NCBI RefSeq assembly: GCF_016587415.1
Contig: NZ_BNJI01000001.1
Coordinates: 5,929,501 to 5,993,500, forward strand
Direction of reading: 5' to 3'
Length of the DNA: 64,000 nucleotides
Source of the DNA: Ktedonobacter sp. SOSP1-85
GTDB lineage: Bacteria > Chloroflexota > Ktedonobacteria > Ktedonobacterales > Ktedonobacteraceae
Both the position numbers and the translations under genes were made by a program. This document shows positions 17,332 to 26,290 of the stretch, piece by piece; position 1 is the stretch's first letter; every line of letters begins with the position of its first letter. Under the pieces are notes generated by a model, which saw only the letters and a program-made list of their open reading frames with translations, ran no database searches and was not told where the DNA came from.

Positions 17332-19665
17332 ATGACACAAACTGTAGATCAGACTGCACAAGAAACGAATTTTGTTGGCAAGCGTACACGCAGGCAGGAC
17401 GCTCCGGAAAAGCTGACGGGCCGGACTCGCTTCGCCGGTGATATATCTGCTCCAGGCTTGCTGCATGCGCGCCTCGTGCTCAGCCCCTATGCCCATGCCA
17501 CCATCAACAACATTGATGTCAGCGAGGCCCTTAACGTGCCTGGTGTGGTTGCTGTCTATACCAGCGAGACGCTTGAGATGGCCAACCCCGATGCCACTTC
17601 GCGCTCACAGGCCCCCCTGGCCCGTGGTGAAGCCTGCTGGGCAGGCCACCCTGTGGCGATTGTCGTGGCCGAGACCGAGGCCGCGGCTGAAGATGGTGTG
17701 GCCCTCGTGGATGTTGATTATGATCCCCTGCCCGTCGTGCTGGACCCGGTCGAGGCCATGCGTCCCGACTCACCTCTGACACGCTTGCATGCCTCTAAAG
17801 AAGGCGGTGAGATCGCTGGTGGCGGTGCGCACGCAGCCGTTGGTTCAGGCGATACCGAAGAAGAGGAGCAGGAAGAGCTCTCCGCCAATGTGAGCGGCAA
17901 GACGCATATGAAGCTGGGCGATATCGAGGCCGGCTGGCGCGAGGCCGAGGTCGTGATCGAGCATACGGTGAGCACGCGCCCGGTCCACCAGTCTTATATG
18001 GAGTCGCAGTCCATCCTTGTCTCGCCCAGCCCCTCGGGTCATCAACTCGTTGTCTGGCCCAGCGCTCAGGGTATGCTCGGTGTGCGCTCGGACATCTCCG
18101 AGGCGCTGAATTTGCCGGAGCGCCAGATTCGTGTAGAGTCGGTGCCTATTGGGGGTGCCTTCGGTGGCAAATTTGGTTTGATCGAGCCCCTGGCGGCCGC
18201 GGTGGCCTATAAGGTACGCAAACCTGTGCGCTTATCCTTTACTCGCCAGGAAGATCTGCTGGCGGGCAATCCCGCCCCCCAGGCCGTTATTACCCTCAAG
18301 CTTGGCGCGAAGAAAGATGGTACGCTGGTGGCCCTCCAGGGTAAGGCTATCTTCGATTCTGGTGCCTATCCCGGTGCCGCGGCAGGCCTGGGCGGCTATC
18401 TGCTGGCAAGCATCTATCGTTGCCCCAATGTCGATCTCCACTGCTACGAGGTCCTGACCAATAAGGTCAGTGTGGGCGCCTATCGCGCTCCCAACGCGCC
18501 CCAGGCTACTTTCGCCATGGAGACAACGGTCAACAAGCTCTGTGAGGCGCTGGAAATGGATCTGCTGGCGTTCCGCAAGCACAACGCCTTCAAGGAGGGT
18601 GATCCCACCATTGATCGCCGCAACTGGCCGCGCATTGGTCTGTTGGAGTGTATTGATGAACTGGAGAAGCACCCTCTGTGGGTCAACCGCGCCGAGGAGA
18701 AGCAGAAGCTTCCCGCCGAGCTGAAGGGTTGGAAGGTCGGTATTGGTATCTCAGTCGGTGGCTGGCCGGGTGGTACCGAGCCATCTGCTGCTGCTTGTCG
18801 CCTGGAGTCGGACGGGACACTCTCGGTGGTGCTTGGCACCGTCGATCTGACAGGTTCCGATACCTCGATGGCCTTAATTGCCGCCGAGGGCCTGGGCGTT
18901 TCACTGGATCAGGTGAATGTGGTGCATGATAGCACCGATACCATGCCCTATAGTGGTGGCACAGGCGGGAGTAAGACGACCTATTCGATGGGGCCTGCTG
19001 TGCTCTCAGCCGTTCGCGATGCACGTCAGCAGATTCTCAACATTGCCAGCAACATGCTGGAGGCCGCCGAGGCGGACCTGGAGATTGTCGAGGGCAAGGT
19101 GGCTGTGCGTGGCGTGCCCAACAAGAGCGTCGACCTCAAAGAGGTGGCGAAGATGTCCACACGGCGCTTTGAGCCGGTCTATGGCCGTGGTCGCGCGGGC
19201 ATTACGACCTCCTCTCCCATGTTTGCCGCGCACCTGGTGAAGCTGGCTGTCGATCCCGATACCGGCGATGTCAAGGTGCTGGACTACGTAGCTGTACAGG
19301 ATGTCGGTCGCGCGATCAACCCGGCTGAGGTCGAGGGGCAGATCAGTGGTGGCGTCACTCAGGGCCTGGGCTGGGCCTTATTCGAAGGCTATGAGTACGA
19401 CGAGAACGGCCAGCTCCTGACCCCCACGCTGATGGACTATGCTCTGCCGCATAGCTTTGATGTGCCACAAATTACCCCGATTCTGGTAGAAATTCCCTCT
19501 GCCCTTGGTCCCTTCGGCGCGAAGGGCGTTGGGGAGCCGCCAGTGGTGCCGGTGGCCGCCGCTGTCGCCAATGCCCTGTATGATGCGCTTGGAGTTCGTG
19601 TGACGACGATTCCCGCGACCCCCGAACGCATCTTTAACGCCCTGCACGAGGCAAACCAGGCATAA
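17332..19665 (+). CDS. Xanthine dehydrogenase family molybdenum-binding subunit
   Basis: The 777-residue protein is the large, molybdopterin-cytosine-dinucleotide subunit of a hydroxylase of the xanthine/aldehyde/CO dehydrogenase family. It has the N-terminal aldehyde-oxidase hammerhead domain (VGKRTRRQDAPEKLTGRTRF), the cofactor loop VPIGGAFGGKFG near residue 271 and the active-site glutamate in GAKGVGEPP near 734. A glycine- and glutamate-rich insert lies around residues 160-195. GGGAG precedes ATG 17332. No FAD or 2Fe-2S subunit gene is adjacent, so partners lie elsewhere or the protein works with other carriers. Substrate unknown. Confidence 0.88.
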   Translation: MTQTVDQTAQETNFVGKRTRRQDAPEKLTGRTRFAGDISAPGLLHARLVLSPYAHATINNIDVSEALNVPGVVAVYTSETLEMANPDATSRSQAPLARGEACWAGHPVAIVVAETEAAAEDGVALVDVDYDPLPVVLDPVEAMRPDSPLTRLHASKEGGEIAGGGAHAAVGSGDTEEEEQEELSANVSGKTHMKLGDIEAGWREAEVVIEHTVSTRPVHQSYMESQSILVSPSPSGHQLVVWPSAQGMLGVRSDISEALNLPERQIRVESVPIGGAFGGKFGLIEPLAAAVAYKVRKPVRLSFTRQEDLLAGNPAPQAVITLKLGAKKDGTLVALQGKAIFDSGAYPGAAAGLGGYLLASIYRCPNVDLHCYEVLTNKVSVGAYRAPNAPQATFAMETTVNKLCEALEMDLLAFRKHNAFKEGDPTIDRRNWPRIGLLECIDELEKHPLWVNRAEEKQKLPAELKGWKVGIGISVGGWPGGTEPSAAACRLESDGTLSVVLGTVDLTGSDTSMALIAAEGLGVSLDQVNVVHDSTDTMPYSGGTGGSKTTYSMGPAVLSAVRDARQQILNIASNMLEAAEADLEIVEGKVAVRGVPNKSVDLKEVAKMSTRRFEPVYGRGRAGITTSSPMFAAHLVKLAVDPDTGDVKVLDYVAVQDVGRAINPAEVEGQISGGVTQGLGWALFEGYEYDENGQLLTPTLMDYALPHSFDVPQITPILVEIPSALGPFGAKGVGEPPVVPVAAAVANALYDALGVRVTTIPATPERIFNALHEANQA

Positions 19666-19698
19666 CCGGCGCATCCAATCCAGTAATCCCTGCGTTTC

Positions 19699-19733
19699 GC
19701 AGGCTCTTCCACATGGAAGGGCCTGCTTTTTTT
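19699..19733 (+). terminator. Terminator after the molybdenum subunit gene
   Basis: GCAGGCTCTTCC and GGAAGGGCCTGC form a 12-bp stem with one wobble, a 4-nt loop and a run of seven T. Confidence 0.85.
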
Positions 19734-19780
19734 GGGTGGTGTACCTTGAAAGTAGGTAATGCTATATGCAACTTCTTTCA

Positions 19781-19870
19781 GGTAGGTGGTGGTGTGGAGT
19801 GTGCTGGCAACCGCAGGTTGCCAGCACACTCCACACCACCACCTACCCAGGTGAGCGCCACAGGCGCAAG
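19781..19870 (+). repeat. Long palindrome plus GCGCC hairpin (copy 3)
   Basis: Perfect 32-nt arms (19781-19812 and 19816-19847) enclose GCA. The short hairpin GAGCGCCACAGGCGCAAG follows at 19853-19870. The preceding gene already has a terminator at 19699. The tail of the short hairpin forms part of the AAGGAG used by the next gene, so the element reaches into the translation start region. Confidence 0.75.
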
Positions 19871-19884
19871 GAGATAAGAAGACG

Positions 19885-20943
19885 ATGCCTCAATTTGATG
19901 ATCCCTTTACGACAAAGAAGCCTAATGTAACTCAGACGACGACCACTACGACGCACGCCGAAGCAATCCCTCCTCTGGGTGATATTCCTCCAGCGCAATT
20001 GGCGATTAATGCCGCAGAAGGAAGGCGTGGGGCTGCCTGGCGCTTGATGCTCTGGATTATTGACGACGATCCCCGCGCGATGGAGGCGGTGGCCTCCCTT
20101 GAAGATGATCGCCTGGCCCATCACTTACTTGAGTTTATTGCCCTGGGAACCTGGGCCGGGAAGCCATTTGTGGTTCCGCCCAAGCTGCGCTCGTCCTATG
20201 CACGCATTCGTTTGAGCAACCTGTTTCGGGCCGAAGGCGCAATGACGCGAGAACGCGCCGAACGCGTCCTCTTCGCGGGCTTTCGTGATCGCCGCCAGGA
20301 AGTTCGCGGCATCGCGATTACCATCCTGGGCGAGATGGGTGATCGCGTGGCGGAGCCGCTCTTGCTCCAGGCGCTTCACGATCCTTCGCACCAGGTGCGT
20401 ATGCAGGCCGCTCGCGCGTTGGGCAAGTTGCGTGATCCCTCCGTGGTGCCAACTTTACTGGAAACGCTTAAAGGTGCCGATGAACAGATGGTCAACCAGG
20501 TATTTGCCTCCCTGGTTCAGATCGGCCCTCCCGCCATCCCTGCCGTGGCGCATGAGATGCACAGCGCCTCTCCCTGGATCCGCTGGCATTGTATGCGCGC
20601 CTTTGGCGAAATGCAGGACTTCCGCGCCATCCCTTACCTGATCGCGGGCCTGCGTGATCTCGATACCGGCGTCTGCTGGATGGCCGCGAAGAGCCTGGTA
20701 CTCTATGGCAAAGCCAGCCTCGAGCCAGTCTTGCGCCAGTTGGAGAGCAGTGTCCCCAACCAACTGCAAGCCGAGACCTCCTGCTATATTCTCCATCAGC
20801 TCTACCTGCGCGATAGCAAGCTCACTCCCTACCTCAAACCCGTGGTTGAGGCATTCAGCGGCGTTGCGAATACGCTTGCCGTTTCTTCCCTGGCTAGCAA
20901 GGCACTTGTGCAACTACGCGCCGACCACCTGCTCTCCGCGTAA
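19885..20943 (+). CDS. HEAT-repeat protein
   Basis: The 352-residue protein carries tandem HEAT/PBS-lyase-type repeats from about residue 115, for example GDRVAEPLLLQALHDPSHQV, RMQAARALGKLRDPSVVPTL and FRAIPYLIAGLRDLDTGV. Such repeats form a curved scaffold for protein contacts. The N-terminal 110 residues are polar, then helical, without known motifs. AAGGAG, supplied by the upstream repeat, lies about 11 bases before ATG 19885. No catalytic residues are recognisable; partner unknown. Confidence 0.8.
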   Translation: MPQFDDPFTTKKPNVTQTTTTTTHAEAIPPLGDIPPAQLAINAAEGRRGAAWRLMLWIIDDDPRAMEAVASLEDDRLAHHLLEFIALGTWAGKPFVVPPKLRSSYARIRLSNLFRAEGAMTRERAERVLFAGFRDRRQEVRGIAITILGEMGDRVAEPLLLQALHDPSHQVRMQAARALGKLRDPSVVPTLLETLKGADEQMVNQVFASLVQIGPPAIPAVAHEMHSASPWIRWHCMRAFGEMQDFRAIPYLIAGLRDLDTGVCWMAAKSLVLYGKASLEPVLRQLESSVPNQLQAETSCYILHQLYLRDSKLTPYLKPVVEAFSGVANTLAVSSLASKALVQLRADHLLSA

Positions 20944-20953
20944 AACAGAGTGT

Positions 20954-21005
20954 GCTACTGGGGTACGCGCCTACACCCAAACGAGTAGGCGCGTACCCCA
21001 GTAGC
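20954..21005 (+). repeat. Inverted repeat of the GTACGC family
   Basis: Perfect 21-nt arms (20954-20974 and 20985-21005; GCTACTGGGGTACGCGCCTAC type) enclose a 10-nt loop, just after the HEAT-repeat gene. It may terminate that gene but lacks a T tract. Confidence 0.7.
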
Positions 21006-21110
21006 GCTTACACCCGGAATAAATCCCCCTCTTTTGCTGTTCTGATGATTAAAGCGAATGTACCTCAAGAAATCGCCATTGCAACCTACGTTTCGAACCT
21101 GTAATTATCC

Positions 21111-21139
21111 TTGACAAGTCGTGCGAGCAATTGTAAGCT
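21111..21139 (+). promoter_or_regulatory. Promoter of the sulfur-carrier operon
   Basis: TTGACA (21111-21116) and TAAGCT (21134-21139) are 17 bp apart. The -10 is weak, which fits a regulated promoter. Confidence 0.5.
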
Positions 21140-21163
21140 GTTGTAAGAAATCATAAAACTAAC

Positions 21164-21180
21164 TTGATTAACTTAATCAA
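21164..21180. promoter_or_regulatory. Palindromic operator candidate
   Basis: TTGATTAACTTAATCAA is a perfect 17-bp dyad. It sits just downstream of the promoter and 6 bp before the AAGGAG of the rhodanese-E1 gene, where a repressor would block transcription. The regulator is unknown. Confidence 0.5.
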
Positions 21181-21197
21181 CAATAAGGAGTGTGAAC

Positions 21198-22379
21198 ATG
21201 GGCGAGGCATCTCGTGAAATCATGCGCCAGGCAAGGCAGGAAGTGCCGGAGTGGTCGGCCTCTCAGGTACGCCAGAGCCTTGCGGAGCAGCGTGAGAACG
21301 GGGAGCAAGCCCCGGACGTGGCCCTGGTAGATGTGCGCGAGAAACATGAATGGAACGAAGGCCATATCCCAGGGGCCATCCACGTACCACGTGGCTTTCT
21401 AGAGCTTCAAATTGAAGAAGCAATTCCCGATAAAGACCAGACCGTCGTGCTCTACTGCGCTGGTGGTGTACGCTCATTAATGGCTGGCAAGACGCTTCAG
21501 CAGATGGGGTATCGTAATGTCATCTCGATGGCCGGTGGCTTCGGCCAATGGAAGGGCAGCGGCTTCGAATTTGAGATGCCTCGTTTGATGAGCGATGCCC
21601 AGGCTCGCCGCTATAGCCGCCACCTACTGGTGCCCGAGGTGGGTGAGCAGGGTCAGTTCAAACTCCTTGATTCCAAGGTACTGCTCATCGGCGCGGGTGG
21701 CCTCGGCTCCCCCTCGGCGTACTATCTCGCCGCGGCCGGTGTCGGCACGCTGGGCATTATTGATGCCGATGTCGTTGATGAGAGCAACCTGCAACGCCAG
21801 ATTCTGCATAACACGGATCGTGTTGGTCAGTACAAGGCTGAGTCGGCGAAAGAGACGCTCCAGAAGCTCAATCCCGATGTCAACGTGGTGACCTATATCG
21901 AGCGCCTCGATGAAGAAAACGTGCGGCGCATTATCGCTGACTATGATGTAATCATCGATGGCACCGATAACTTCCCCACGCGTTATCTCCTCAACGACGC
22001 GGCTCTGCTGGCGAATAAGCCGGTCATCCATGGCAGCGTCTTCCGTTTTGAGGGGCAGTTGACTGTCTTTAAGCCCTATGATGGCCCATGCTATCGCTGT
22101 CTCTATCCCGAGCCTCCACCTCCTGCCCTGGCGCCTAGCTGCGCTGAGGCTGGTGTGCTGGGTGTGCTCCCCGGTATCGTTGGTCTCTTGCAGGCGACCG
22201 AGGCTATCAAGCTCCTGCTGGGCATTGGCGATCCCCTGGTTGGGCGCCTCATGACCTACGATGCCCTGGCTGGCGAGTTTAACGAGCTGAAGCTCTTCCG
22301 CGATCCACACTGCGCGGCCTGTGGCGAAAACGGGAATCCCGAGAACCTGCCCACTTATGCCGACGTCTGCGCCCTTTAA
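21198..22379 (+). CDS. Rhodanese-E1 (MoeB/ThiF-like) fusion
   Basis: The 393-residue protein joins an N-terminal rhodanese (residues 20-125, active Cys87 in YCAGGVRS) to a C-terminal E1-like adenylyltransferase. The E1 part has the nucleotide loop GAGGLGS at 165-171, the thioester region APSCAEAGVLG and zinc pairs CYRC and CAAC. It should adenylate and sulfurate the C-terminal glycine of a ubiquitin-like carrier, here the product of the next gene. Domain order is reversed relative to eukaryotic MOCS3. ATG 21198 lies seven bases after AAGGAG and is preferred to GTG 21192. It leads an operon with the carrier, cysteine synthase and JAMM protease. Confidence 0.92.
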   Translation: MGEASREIMRQARQEVPEWSASQVRQSLAEQRENGEQAPDVALVDVREKHEWNEGHIPGAIHVPRGFLELQIEEAIPDKDQTVVLYCAGGVRSLMAGKTLQQMGYRNVISMAGGFGQWKGSGFEFEMPRLMSDAQARRYSRHLLVPEVGEQGQFKLLDSKVLLIGAGGLGSPSAYYLAAAGVGTLGIIDADVVDESNLQRQILHNTDRVGQYKAESAKETLQKLNPDVNVVTYIERLDEENVRRIIADYDVIIDGTDNFPTRYLLNDAALLANKPVIHGSVFRFEGQLTVFKPYDGPCYRCLYPEPPPPALAPSCAEAGVLGVLPGIVGLLQATEAIKLLLGIGDPLVGRLMTYDALAGEFNELKLFRDPHCAACGENGNPENLPTYADVCAL

Positions 22380-22385
22380 ATAAAA

Positions 22386-22436
22386 ATGGTTATGTGATGG
22401 GGCAAGGTCGCAGACCTTGCCCCATCACATAACCAT
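22386..22436 (+). repeat. Long palindrome inside the sulfur operon
   Basis: Perfect 24-nt arms enclose GCA, between the E1 gene and the carrier gene. There is no T tract and no short GCGCC hairpin. It could protect or attenuate the operon mRNA. Confidence 0.7.
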
Positions 22437-22470
22437 ACCAACTATATAACTCACAAGGAGTAATCAAAAT

Positions 22471-22758
22471 ATGGCAACCGTTCGACTTGCACCAGTTCTT
22501 CGCCCTAGCGCTGGCGGTTCCAAACAGGTAAGTGCACAGGGGAGCACCCTGACCGAGGTACTCAATGACCTCTATCAGCACTATCCCGCGCTTAAAGATC
22601 AGATCCAGCCCAGTGGTGAGCTGAGCCGTTTTATCAATATCTATGTCAACGACCAGGACGTCCGTTATCTCCAGGGTCTTGAGACCGTCGTCGGCGCGAG
22701 CGATACCGTGATCCTCTTGCCCGCCATGGCTGGGGGCCGGGGTCTGGTAACTAAATAA
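22471..22758 (+). CDS. Ubiquitin-like sulfur carrier (CysO/MoaD family)
   Basis: The 95-residue protein has the beta-grasp fold of MoaD/ThiS/CysO, with the family features INIYVNDQDVRYLQGLET and VILLPAMAGG. The reactive diglycine (88-89) is not terminal: six residues, RGLVTK, follow. A protease must therefore trim the protein before the E1 partner can form the thiocarboxylate, and a JAMM protease is encoded three genes on. The arrangement matches the Mycobacterium CysO-CysM-Mec pathway, in which the carrier thiocarboxylate supplies sulfur for cysteine. AAGGAG lies before ATG 22471. Confidence 0.9.
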   Translation: MATVRLAPVLRPSAGGSKQVSAQGSTLTEVLNDLYQHYPALKDQIQPSGELSRFINIYVNDQDVRYLQGLETVVGASDTVILLPAMAGGRGLVTK

Positions 22759-22766
22759 GGAGCCAG

Positions 22767-23711
22767 GTGAACGATATGCGCTATAGCAGTCTACTAGAGA
22801 CAATTGGCAATACTCCCCTGGTGGAACTGAAAAGCTTTAGCCCGCGTCCGGGTGTGGAGATCTATGCCAAGCTTGAGGGAGCCAATCCTTCGGGGAGTGT
22901 CAAAGATCGCGTCGCCAAACGGATGATCGAGGAGGCTGAGGCCGCTGGCCGCCTCCAGCCAGGGGCTATCCTGCTGGAGCCGACAAGTGGCAATACTGGT
23001 ATTGCCCTGGCGATGATTGCGCGCCTCAAAGGCTACCAGTTTGTCGCCGTGCTGCCCGATAACGTTACCAGGGAGCGTGCTCAATTGCTCGAACTCTATG
23101 GCGCAAAGATTATCTTCTCCGATGGAAAACTTGGTAGTAACGGAGCGGTCAAACTCGCCAAAGAACTTGCCAGCCAGGATGAGCGCTACGTCATGCTCTA
23201 TCAATATGGTAACGAGGGCAATCCCCGCGCCCACTACTATGGCACAGCGGTCGAGATCATTCAGGATCTGCCCGATATCGCAGCCTTTGTGGCGGGCCTG
23301 GGAACAGGTGGTACCCTCACTGGGACTGCGCGTCGCTTGAAGGAGTATAATCCTGCCATCAAAGTTATTGCCGCCGAACCCATGCAGGGCGAAGGTGTGC
23401 AGGGCCTGCGCAGCCTGGCGGATGGCTTTGTGCCTCCCGTGCTTGATCAGAGCGTACTCGATGGCAAGATCCTCGTCTCCAGCATCGATTCGATCCGGCG
23501 GACGCGTCAGTTGAAAGATCAGGAGGGGATTTTTGCCGGTCCCTCGTGTGGCGCTTCCCTCCACGCGGCCATACGCGTCGCCGAACAGATGGAGCAGGGC
23601 AAGGTCGTGACGCTGCTCGCGGATGGCGGCTGGAAATACCTCAGCGAAGACCTGTGGACGCGCAGCCTGGATTCCATCGAAGAGGAATTGGAGTCGAAGG
23701 TTCTATGGTAG
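22767..23711 (+). CDS. cysM: Cysteine synthase, CysM type
   Basis: This PLP enzyme builds cysteine from an activated serine. The 314-residue protein shows the PLP lysine in NPSGSVKDRVAKRM, the phosphate/substrate loop EPTSGNTGIALA, the glycine-rich GLGTGGTLTGT and the C-terminal FAGPSCGASL. Next to a CysO-like carrier it probably uses the carrier thiocarboxylate as sulfur donor, like mycobacterial CysM. GTG 22767 lies 4 bases after AAGGAG; ATG 22776 is an alternative that matches the mycobacterial N-terminus. The stop overlaps the start of the JAMM gene. Confidence 0.92.
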   Translation: MNDMRYSSLLETIGNTPLVELKSFSPRPGVEIYAKLEGANPSGSVKDRVAKRMIEEAEAAGRLQPGAILLEPTSGNTGIALAMIARLKGYQFVAVLPDNVTRERAQLLELYGAKIIFSDGKLGSNGAVKLAKELASQDERYVMLYQYGNEGNPRAHYYGTAVEIIQDLPDIAAFVAGLGTGGTLTGTARRLKEYNPAIKVIAAEPMQGEGVQGLRSLADGFVPPVLDQSVLDGKILVSSIDSIRRTRQLKDQEGIFAGPSCGASLHAAIRVAEQMEQGKVVTLLADGGWKYLSEDLWTRSLDSIEEELESKVLW

Positions 23712-24154
23712 CAGAGACACATTCTTCCTCAAACAGCTTTGTCATACGTGTGCCGGAGACCATTTACCAGGAGATGGCGGCCCATGTCCTCGCTGGCTAC
23801 CCCAACGAGGCCTGTGGCGCCCTTGGCAGCGTCGACGGGACGGTTGTCAAGAACTACCCAACCCAAAATGTCGCTGAGCATCCCGACGACTTCTCGATCA
23901 TCAGCGAGCGCGATATTGTCCGCATTTTTAACGATATTGACGCTTATGATGGTGAGATGATCTACTATCACTCGCATCCTATCAGCGAGGCCTATCCCTC
24001 TGCTCGCGACCGCGAGTGGGCCAAACGTAGCGGCTATCTCTACATTATTTTTTCGCTGCAATACCAGCCCGAGCCTCCCTATGCACGCGTGTTTCGCATC
24101 GATCCACGCGGTGAGGTGACCGAGGGCCACATCGAGCGCCTCCCCAGCGCCTGA
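23705..24154 (+). CDS. JAMM-domain metalloprotease (Mec-like)
   Basis: The 149-residue protein is a JAB1/MPN/Mov34 zinc protease. E35 lies in NEACGALG and the zinc motif is H89-S-H91-P followed by S99 and D102 (HSHPISEAYPSARD). Mycobacterial Mec cleaves the cysteine adduct from CysO. Here the enzyme could also remove the six residues after the carrier's diglycine. ATG 23705 overlaps the cysM stop by seven bases, indicating coupling. A palindrome ends the operon. Confidence 0.9.
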   Translation: MVAETHSSSNSFVIRVPETIYQEMAAHVLAGYPNEACGALGSVDGTVVKNYPTQNVAEHPDDFSIISERDIVRIFNDIDAYDGEMIYYHSHPISEAYPSARDREWAKRSGYLYIIFSLQYQPEPPYARVFRIDPRGEVTEGHIERLPSA

Positions 24155-24163
24155 TAAATTGTA

Positions 24164-24243
24164 GTATGGGGAATGTGGTGTGAAATGCCTCTGACATTTT
24201 ACACCACATTCCCCATACCCCATGCGAAGTGTCGCAGACGCTG
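24164..24243 (+). repeat. Long palindrome plus short hairpin (copy 4)
   Basis: Two 24-nt arms (24164-24187 and 24195-24218, one mismatch) enclose a 7-nt loop. A diverged short hairpin with AGTGTC-GCA-GACGCT follows, the same layout as copies 1-3 but with changed paired bases. It lies between the JAMM gene and the glycosyltransferase gene. Confidence 0.65.
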
Positions 24244-24391
24244 AGAACACCTCTTAAAGAAATTTCTTACTTACGCTGAAATGGCTATTCTGTAGCTATT
24301 CCTTCCAGTTATTCGCTAGTATTACTAGATCGGATGAGTTGATCGACGCTGCACTACTGCTGCTTGCCTGATTGGTGGGAAAGTATGTATT

Positions 24392-26290
24392 ATGCATGCA
24401 GCACCAAATTTTCTTATGATAGGTTACAAAGTACGTATGCAGCATTGGAGCAAGCGTTTATTCGCTACGTCTATGAAATATGCGTGGCAGAGGAAACACG
24501 CCCTGCTAGCCCTGCTGATCATTGGCTGGGCCGTCTATTTGCGTGTCTACCTGGTAGCACAGGGCTGGCCGCTGATGGACAGCGATGAAGGCACGATGGG
24601 CATCATGGCGCTCCACATCTGGCGTGGACAGGATTTTCCGGCCTTTTTCTATGGCCAGAGCTATATGGGGTCTCTAGAAGCCTACCTGGGCGCGGCCTTC
24701 TTCTCCCTCTTTGGCCCCACACTTTTTGCGCTCCGCCTGGGCCTGATCTTTTTATTTGCCCTCTTTCTGCTGGGCATGTACCTGCTCGTCAGCACAATTT
24801 ATACCAGAAATTGGGCTATTTTTGTGCTCCTTCTCTTGAGCCTGGGTTCTGCCTCGGTGCTGACGCGGCAACTGGTGGCTGTGGGCGGGATACCCGAGAT
24901 GCTGGTCTGCGCGACTGGTCTGCTCTTCCTCTCGCTCTGGCTGGCACGGACGTATGACCGCTCACGTATGCTGCATGGCTGGCGTCTCCTGATCTATGCT
25001 CTCTGGGGCGTCCTGGCGGGCGTCGGCTTTTGGAGCCATGCCCTCATCCTGCCTCTGTTGGGGACCGCGGGGCTGCTGCTGCTTATTTTCTGCCTGCGCG
25101 AGCTCATCTGGGGAGGTGCGGTGGCGCTGGTAGTGGGCCTTGGCTTTGGTCTGCTTCCTTATATTTTCTATAACTACCACGCCAATCCCGGTCAGGATAC
25201 GCTCTCCTATCTGTTTTATGTTCAGAGCGCCAATGGCGTTGATCTCCCGCCTAAAGGTGTGCTCTTCCCTCTGCAAATCAAGGGCACATTCTTGACGAGC
25301 TTGCCAGGGGCCACGGGTTCTTTCCCGCTCTGCTCCCTTGCTGACACTCATCTCTTGCGTACAGAGAATCTGCATGGTCTCCGCTGCACCCTGACGCAAA
25401 GTGGATGGTCGGCCTCGCTCTGTCTCCTGTGGCTGGTTAGCCTGGGGATGGGCATCTGGGCTATCTATCGCCTTGTGCGTGGACGCCTGGCAGGTGGTAC
25501 GTGGCGGCGTGAGGAGTTGATTCGCCATGCGGGCCATTTCGCGCTCTTGCTTAATGCCCTTTTGACGGTGCTCCCTTTCTTATTGAGTCCTAATTCCGCG
25601 CTCTTTGCCGTCGCGGATATGCGCTATCTCTCCGCTCTCTGGATGACAACTCCGGCGTTGCTCTGGCCGCTCTGGTGTGGTCTGGAGCGAGCGGGCTGGC
25701 TCTTCTCCCTCCCACCCCCAGCACTTCCCTCGCCCTCGGTACCCACCGCTCGCGTGCAAACGAGGCTGTCCTTTCTCCGTTTCTCTCTGAGTGTGAGCGC
25801 ATTAGCCCGTTTGAGCCTGCTTCTCTTGCTCGTGGCCGTGCTTTGCTTGGGGACCAGGAGCGTTGTGCAGGGATACCCGCCTGCGCCATCTGTCGAGCAG
25901 CGCGCTGACGCCTACGCGATCCAGGATGTCTACCAGTATAAAGGCGTGCCCCAGGTGCAGACCTTCAATCGCCAGGAGGCCGAGTTGATGAAGGACCTTG
26001 AGCGTATCCATGTCACGCACATCTATTCGGATTACTGGACCTGCAATCGCTTGATATTTAAGTCTCTGGAGCATATTATCTGTGGCGTGATGCGTGATCG
26101 TCTCCTAGTGGGCCAGAATCGCTATCCCCTCTACTATGTCATTGTCTCCTCCGATACCAGGGCCGCCTATGTTTTCCCGGAGAACTCTTCCCAGGCCGAG
26201 ACCTTTCACCAGCAACTCCGCTTCCGGAAGAAGCCTTTTAAGCTCTATCACTTCGCGAGTTATGTCGTCTATACTCCTCTCTCTGGATAA
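24392..26290 (+). CDS. GT-C family membrane glycosyltransferase (GT39-like)
   Basis: The 632-residue integral membrane protein starts with a basic stretch and a first membrane helix at 37-55. The DSDE motif (63-66) follows in the first outside loop, typical of ArnT/PMT-type enzymes that use a polyprenyl-phosphate sugar as donor. About ten to twelve hydrophobic segments follow, then a soluble C-terminal domain from about residue 510 (DAYAIQDVYQYKGVPQVQTF). The protein or lipid acceptor is unknown. The ribosome site is weak (GTGGGAAAG). It stands alone between a repeat and a regulator gene. Confidence 0.78.
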   Translation: MHAAPNFLMIGYKVRMQHWSKRLFATSMKYAWQRKHALLALLIIGWAVYLRVYLVAQGWPLMDSDEGTMGIMALHIWRGQDFPAFFYGQSYMGSLEAYLGAAFFSLFGPTLFALRLGLIFLFALFLLGMYLLVSTIYTRNWAIFVLLLLSLGSASVLTRQLVAVGGIPEMLVCATGLLFLSLWLARTYDRSRMLHGWRLLIYALWGVLAGVGFWSHALILPLLGTAGLLLLIFCLRELIWGGAVALVVGLGFGLLPYIFYNYHANPGQDTLSYLFYVQSANGVDLPPKGVLFPLQIKGTFLTSLPGATGSFPLCSLADTHLLRTENLHGLRCTLTQSGWSASLCLLWLVSLGMGIWAIYRLVRGRLAGGTWRREELIRHAGHFALLLNALLTVLPFLLSPNSALFAVADMRYLSALWMTTPALLWPLWCGLERAGWLFSLPPPALPSPSVPTARVQTRLSFLRFSLSVSALARLSLLLLLVAVLCLGTRSVVQGYPPAPSVEQRADAYAIQDVYQYKGVPQVQTFNRQEAELMKDLERIHVTHIYSDYWTCNRLIFKSLEHIICGVMRDRLLVGQNRYPLYYVIVSSDTRAAYVFPENSSQAETFHQQLRFRKKPFKLYHFASYVVYTPLSG

